Shown piece after piece: positions 59,807 through 64,000 of a stretch of 64,000 bases of DNA (the first letter of the stretch is position 1; the number at the start of each line of letters is the position of its first letter). Under the pieces are notes generated by a model. The model was not told the DNA's origin, did no database searches, and saw only the letters and a list, made by a program, of their open reading frames with translations. Position numbers and translations under genes: made by a program. This stretch comes from Bacteroidota bacterium (GTDB lineage Bacteria; Bacteroidota; Bacteroidia; Cytophagales; Cyclobacteriaceae). The DNA lies in assembly GCA_018267285.1 (NCBI GenBank), contig JAFDYU010000014.1, positions 62,001-126,000 of the forward strand, in the 5' to 3' direction.

Positions 59807-61482
59807 ATGGACAATTTTGTGGTTTCTGCCCGAAAGTATCGCCCGCTCGGCTTTGACGAAGTGGTTGGGCAAGAACACATCACCACAACACTTAAAAATG
59901 CCATCGACAACAATAAATTAGCTCAAGCACTTTTATTTTGCGGCCCTCGGGGTGTGGGCAAAACTACCTGCGCTCGCATTGTAGCACGATTGATCAATGG
60001 TTTTGAAGAAAGGGCCGAAGTCAATTCGCTCAATATTTTCGAGCTCGATGCGGCTTCCAATAATTCGGTTGAAGATATCCGGAATCTTATCGACCAGGTT
60101 CGTTATCCACCGCAGTTTGGCAAGTTCAAGGTTTATATCATAGACGAGGTACACATGCTTTCGAACGCAGCCTTCAATGCGTTTTTAAAGACGTTGGAAG
60201 AACCGCCCGCGTATGCCATCTTTATTTTGGCAACCACCGAAAAGCACAAAGTTATCCCCACCATTTTGTCGCGCTGCCAGATTTTTGATTTCAACCGTAT
60301 CCAGGTTTCGGATATTGCGCGTCAGCTGAAAAAAATTGCGGAACGCGAAAGCATTCAAACTGAAGACGAAGCCCTGCACCTGATTGCCCAAAAAGCAGAT
60401 GGCGCTCTGCGCGATGGACTTTCCATTTTTGATTTGATGGTGACTTTCTCATCCGGCAACAAAGTCACCTTCACCGATGTGCTCAATAATTTGCACATCC
60501 TCGATTACGATTATTATTTTAAAATGGTAGACGGCCTGCTGGCCGAAAATTCTGCGGGCCCTTTATTGTTGCTTGACGAAATTTTGAAAAAAGGATTTGA
60601 CGGGCAGAACTTTATCACCGGCCTTGGTGAGCACCTGCGCAATCTTTTGGTATCGCAAGACGCCCGCACGGTCAATTTGATGGAAGTACCCGACAACATC
60701 AAGCAAAAATATTTGGCACAGGCGCAAGCGGCACAGCCTTCGCTCCTGCTTTCGTGGTTAAACATTGCCAGCACCTGCGACATCAATTACAAAGCAAGTA
60801 AAAACCAACGTTTGCTCGTTGAACTGGCGCTTATGAAAATGGCTTACCTAAACGCCACGTTAACCGTAAACAGCAACTCTTCTTCAGAAGCAGGATTAAA
60901 AAAAAAATTGAATTAGAACCGGAGCCTTCGATTTCCACTCCTTCTGATCTGCTCAAAACCGAGCCTGTCGATATTCCAAAAAATCAAATCACAGAAGCAA
61001 CAACAGCATCGGTCAAAACCACGCCCTCTTCCAGGCCAAAAGCCACACTCAACCTCAACGCAATTTTAAAAGCAAAAGAGATTGCCCCCGAAGCGCTGCC
61101 GCAAATTGAGGAACCCGTTGATGTGCGGCCGCTGAGCGATGCCCAACTGCGCGAAGCGTGGTCTGATTTTGCAAAACAGCGCAAACATCAGTTGGCAGAA
61201 TTCCATTTATTGAGCCGCACCGTGGAGGTGGATGGCTCGGTGGTTACGGTGGCACTTGCCAATTCTGTTGAAGAACCTTTGCTGCAGTCTATGCTGCCCG
61301 ACTTGCTCACCTATTTGAGAAACCGCCTGAGCAACCCCACCATTCAAGTAGAAAGTATTTTGCAAAAAGAAGAAGTGAACCGAATTGCGTACACCAACAA
61401 AGAAAAGCTTGACCTGCTCGTTTCCAAGAATCCGGTAATCAAAGAATTAAAAGATAGGTTGGGGTTGGACCCGGACTTTTAG
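59807..61482 (+). CDS. dnaX: DNA polymerase III subunit tau/gamma, needing a -1 (or +1 nucleotide) frameshift for full length
   Basis: Clamp-loader ATPase. The ATG at 59807 is preferred over an in-frame TTG three codons earlier. The zero frame runs to TAG at 60914-60916 and gives a 369-residue gamma-like product ending KKKLN. The ATPase has GPRGVGKTT, ELDAASNNSV, IIDEVHMLS and ILSRCQIFDF. A run of ten A (60898-60907) precedes the stop; the tau-specific part continues in the -1 frame from 60907 to 61482 (IELEPEP... to LGLDPDF), about 558 residues in total. The usual four-cysteine zinc module between CARIVARLING and NSLNIFELD is missing. Slippage or frameshifting may be programmed, but a homopolymer error is also possible. 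Confidence 0.9.
60898..60916 (+). promoter_or_regulatory. dnaX A10 slippery run and zero-frame stop
   Basis: TTA AAA AAA AAA TTG AAT TAG: ten A in a row (60898-60907), then the TAG at 60914. The run includes the -1 slippery heptamer A AAA AAA in the right register. It would also suit polymerase slippage adding one A. A weak AGGA lies just upstream (60893-60895 region) and no strong downstream hairpin is obvious. Confidence 0.7.
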
Positions 61483-61540
61483 CTCTATTTTCTTCTTTGC
61501 CTGAAATTCAGTATTTTCAATTTCGAAAAACGCCATACGT

Positions 61541-62137
61541 ATGAAATACACTCCTTTCATTGCTGCGATGTTGTTTTTTTGTACAGTACATGCACAAGAA
61601 TATAATAAGGTTAAAATAGGATTCACCCTCGGCTACTTAAACAGGGACCAACCCTTTACTGCTTCTTTGGAAGGTGGCTACCGAATTAATGACAAGATGC
61701 TGATTGGCTACCGTACAGAATTTGCGGCCGCATCCGATCACAACATTAAATCCAAGAGTCTTTTTTATCAAATTTACTTTAGTGGTTTTACTAAAAAATT
61801 CAGGCCGTTTGTGAGTTTGGGCGTAGGGCAGTACACACCAAGTACCGATATGGCTGGCGGCTGTGGGATGCCTCAAGCTAATCGGAATGTGAATATCGAA
61901 AAGAAAATAGGTGCTTTCTCCAGAATCGGATTCGACTTAGGCCATTTTTCTCTGATGGTTGACGCAAACTTTGTCGCTAAATCAAAATCAATTCTCGAAA
62001 GTAACTTATCGCCAACCGATGGAGCCTACCACACACCTTACGTACAGTATTTGAGCAACAGCTATGTTACTCTGAAATTGGGATTTTATTTTGGTGGTGG
62101 AAAGAAAAAAGTAAAGGCTGAAAAAATCAATCCGTAA
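61541..62137 (+). CDS. Probable outer-membrane beta-barrel protein
   Basis: A 198-residue exported protein with a signal peptide (MKYTPFIAAMLFFCTVHAQ). The rest is a series of amphipathic strands with frequent aromatic residues and glycine turns, for example GFTLGYLNRDQPFTASLEGG and GYRTEFAAASDHNIKSKSLF. This looks like an eight-stranded barrel of the OmpW/PorT type. Two ends of the chain match a barrel: strands start just after the signal, and a terminal aromatic strand (YVTLKLGFYFG) is followed by a short basic tail. No specific family is claimed. It converges with the Fur-family gene, 5 bases apart. Confidence 0.75.
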   Translation: MKYTPFIAAMLFFCTVHAQEYNKVKIGFTLGYLNRDQPFTASLEGGYRINDKMLIGYRTEFAAASDHNIKSKSLFYQIYFSGFTKKFRPFVSLGVGQYTPSTDMAGGCGMPQANRNVNIEKKIGAFSRIGFDLGHFSLMVDANFVAKSKSILESNLSPTDGAYHTPYVQYLSNSYVTLKLGFYFGGGKKKVKAEKINP

Positions 62138-62142
62138 ACTCC

Positions 62143-62604
62143 CTACTTCTTGTTTTCGCAATTTTCTTTCTTGCACGAGGCATATAAGATCAGCGAATGA
62201 TGGAGCACCTTGAAATTTAACAGCTCGCCCGCGGTGTTCTGTATGTTTTGAATGCGTGGATCGCAAAATTCAACTACCTTATTACAATCGGTACAAATCA
62301 AATGATCGTGCTGTTTGTAGCCGTACGATTTTTCGTATTGGGCCAGGTTTTTTCCAAACTGGTGCTTGCTCACCAAGTCGCACTCAACCAACAGGTCTAA
62401 CGTGTTGTAGACCGTAGCGCGGCTCACCCGGTAATTTTTATTCTTCATGTTGATGTACAGCGACTCCACATCAAAATGGCCGTTGAGCGAATAAATTTCT
62501 TCGAGTATGGCATAGCGTTCAGAGGTTTTACGCAATTCTTTCTTTTCAAGATAGGCCGTAAAGATGCGAGTTACCTCATCGTAAAGTTTTTGATTAAGCG
62601 CCAT
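62143..62604 (-). CDS. Fur-family metal-dependent transcriptional regulator
   Basis: A 153-residue winged-helix regulator. The DNA-binding part contains [21 protein letters not shown] and [13 protein letters not shown] (recognition helix region, 59-72). The dimerisation half has metal-type ligands HDH (99-101), C-x-x-C (Cys104, Cys107) and a C-terminal C-x4-C (Cys144, Cys149), the latter two pairs being the structural zinc site of many Fur/PerR/Zur proteins. Which metal or peroxide it senses cannot be said from sequence. An iron-uptake-like operon lies elsewhere in the window, but a direct link is unproven. Confidence 0.92.
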   Translation of the reverse strand: MALNQKLYDEVTRIFTAYLEKKELRKTSERYAILEEIYSLNGHFDVESLYINMKNKNYRVSRATVYNTLDLLVECDLVSKHQFGKNLAQYEKSYGYKQHDHLICTDCNKVVEFCDPRIQNIQNTAGELLNFKVLHHSLILYASCKKENCENKK

Positions 62605-62676
62605 GTCTGCAATATCGTTTAAAGAATCAGTTAAGTTAACATTGTGCTACGAGAAGTAGTTCTCGGCTGATAAAGA

Positions 62677-64000
62677 TCATCTCACGGTTTTTTGTTTTGC
62701 CGTTTCCTGTGCGGTTTTAACGGCCTCGTAGGCATTGATCAACCCACCCGAAACGCTGAGCGAACTAAACTCCACGTCTTTTTTATCGCCCGGCTGTTGC
62801 ACTTTTAGCCCATCAAATTTTCGCGATGATCTTAAAAGTATGTCTCTCACCTCGGCAACCGACAGATCCGGAAAATAGCTCATGAGCAATGCCGCCACTC
62901 CGGTGGTTGCCGGGCACGCCATGCTGGTGCCGCTTTCGTTTTTGTATTTATTGCCGGGGTAGGTGGAATAAATCTGAACACCTGGCGCAAACAAGGAAAC
63001 GGACTTTTTGCCATAGTTCGAAAAATCGGCAACAAAATCGGAGCCTGCGCCCCAGGAAGATGCACCCACTTCAATCCAATTTTTTGCGGCCTTGCCGTTG
63101 TGATAAATTTGAGTAGGGAAATTTTTAACCACATCAATATCATCACCGTCATTGCCTGCGGCATGAATTAGCAAAACACCTTTTTGTTCGGCATACTTTA
63201 CGGCACGGTCTACGGCCTCTTTCTCGGGCGAGAATTTTTTTCCAAAACTCATGTTGATGATCTTGGCTCCGTTGTCAACGGCATAAATTATGGCGTTGGC
63301 CACATCTTTGTCGCGCTCGTCACCACTTTTAGGTATAGCCCGCACGGCCATAATTTTTACATGGTTGGCCACACCTTTTATGCCAAGGTCGTTATTCCGG
63401 TTGGCCGCTATAATCCCCGCCACGTGCGTGCCGTGGCCGGCATCGGGGCCGGCAACATCGTTGTTGCCATAATTTTTTTCGAACGGGTCGGAATAATTGT
63501 CGCCAATAATTTTTCGAGAATCAAACTCTACATTGTATCCGTAGTTTACTATCGCGCCAAAATAATCTGCACCTGCTTTCACTTCGCTCAGGTATTCGTC
63601 AAGGTTTGCTTCTTCACCGGCATTGCGATAGATCTGCAGCAAAAACCCTTTGGCAAAAAGTAAGTTGGGATCCTCAGTTTGAAAATTCTTTACCCGTTCG
63701 CTTGTCAGGCTGTCGGTCTTCAGCAGGCTCTTCAGCGTATCAATACTTTGCTTCATGTTGTTGTAGATGCCGGCATAAAGCTTGTATTGTTGTTCGTTCC
63801 TTTCTTTCAGTTTTGTGAATTTGTCTTTGATCTGAAGGTATTGTTGATATTCGGCTTTGTGTTTTTTGCTCACCTTCCCGTCTTTTACATCCTCAAATTT
63901 TTCGTTCAGGCGTATGTATTCGCGGGTAAGGTCATCGGTATCATCGCCTACGTTTCCGTTTTTACCTCCAATAAAATTCCATCCGTAATAATCATCGATG
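62677..64000 (-). CDS. S8 (subtilisin-like) serine protease, C-terminal part (cut by window edge)
   Basis: The frame continues past the right edge of the window (reading DDYYGWNFIGGKNGNV at its visible start), so the start and the catalytic aspartate lie outside. The catalytic histidine is in AGHGTHVAGIIAANRNN and the serine in GTSMACPATTGVAALL. Asparagine of the oxyanion hole is in LIHAAGNDGDD. The product ends shortly after the protease domain without a T9SS sorting domain. A GTG at 63873 is the longest internal candidate start, but the upstream sequence is coherent protease and not intergenic. About 440 codons are visible. Confidence 0.9.
   Translation of the reverse strand, partial: IDDYYGWNFIGGKNGNVGDDTDDLTREYIRLNEKFEDVKDGKVSKKHKAEYQQYLQIKDKFTKLKERNEQQYKLYAGIYNNMKQSIDTLKSLLKTDSLTSERVKNFQTEDPNLLFAKGFLLQIYRNAGEEANLDEYLSEVKAGADYFGAIVNYGYNVEFDSRKIIGDNYSDPFEKNYGNNDVAGPDAGHGTHVAGIIAANRNNDLGIKGVANHVKIMAVRAIPKSGDERDKDVANAIIYAVDNGAKIINMSFGKKFSPEKEAVDRAVKYAEQKGVLLIHAAGNDGDDIDVVKNFPTQIYHNGKAAKNWIEVGASSWGAGSDFVADFSNYGKKSVSLFAPGVQIYSTYPGNKYKNESGTSMACPATTGVAALLMSYFPDLSVAEVRDILLRSSRKFDGLKVQQPGDKKDVEFSSLSVSGGLINAYEAVKTAQETAKQKTVR

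Noticed and set aside
60917-61482. Separate small gene or pseudogene after dnaX (frame from about 61123)
   Set aside because: Its sequence is the tau C-terminus of DnaX, continuous in the -1 frame with the A10 run; it has no own start context.
1-64000. CRISPR array, insertion sequence, prophage or rRNA
   Set aside because: No regularly spaced repeats, transposase or integrase motifs, phage genes or rRNA segments were found on either strand.

Overview
The window is a stretch of Bacteroidota chromosome, most likely from the order Cytophagales. The evidence is the type IX secretion/gliding gene sprA, a PorP/SprF protein, type A and type B T9SS sorting domains, TAnnTTTG promoters and the gene content. 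The family or genus cannot be settled from the sequence alone. Genes are tightly packed: no gene-free stretch exceeds 300 bases, and no insertion sequence, prophage, rRNA or CRISPR was seen.

Layout. 1-4.4 kb: 3' end of ornithine aminotransferase, two exported unknowns, and a three-gene RimK cassette (retropepsin-like protease, ATP-grasp glutamate ligase, AstE-like deacylase). 4.4-11 kb: a PorP/SprF gene divergent from a 1765-codon type B T9SS adhesin with a duplicated propeller-PKD module. 11-17 kb: a small helical protein, HtrA protease, SET-domain protein, and the str operon (rpsL-rpsG-fusA-rpsJ) with its own promoter and terminator. 17-21 kb: lipoprotein, nnrDE, a protein that is almost only a T9SS sorting domain, rsmG, a small membrane protein and plsC. 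21-28.7 kb: a five-gene operon (imelysin, di-haem oxidoreductase-family protein, second imelysin, HTTM/gamma-carboxylase-like protein, TonB-dependent receptor) that looks like a metal-linked cell-surface system. 28.8 kb: tRNA-Val(GAC). 29-40 kb: TPR histidine kinase, lipA, gcvH, sprA, ruvA. 40-47 kb: M61 peptidase, YncE-like/phosphoesterase fusion, malic enzyme. 47-53.5 kb: a minus-strand run with DUF1684, serine hydrolase, radC, frameshifted prfB, an unknown, cdsA and a CPBP protease. 53.5-59 kb: dusB, second TPR histidine kinase, lysoplasmalogenase, MFS transporter, rpsT. 59-64 kb: a VapBC-type toxin-antitoxin pair, dnaX with an A10 slippery run, an outer-membrane-type protein, a Fur-family regulator, and the 3' part of a subtilisin-like protease.

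How the genes work together. The T9SS theme recurs: SprA is the outer-membrane translocon, the PorP/SprF-type protein is a likely partner for the type B adhesin beside it, and a second cargo carries a type A domain. LipA sits next to its likely substrate GcvH. Two genes are written in two frames and need recoding. prfB has the classic RF2 +1 site. dnaX ends its zero frame at a tau/gamma-like A10 run, and its ATPase domain also appears to lack the usual four-cysteine zinc module. The features most worth following up are dnaX, the imelysin/HTTM/TonB operon, the passenger-less sorting-domain protein and the AT-rich inverted repeat family beside rimK and prfB.
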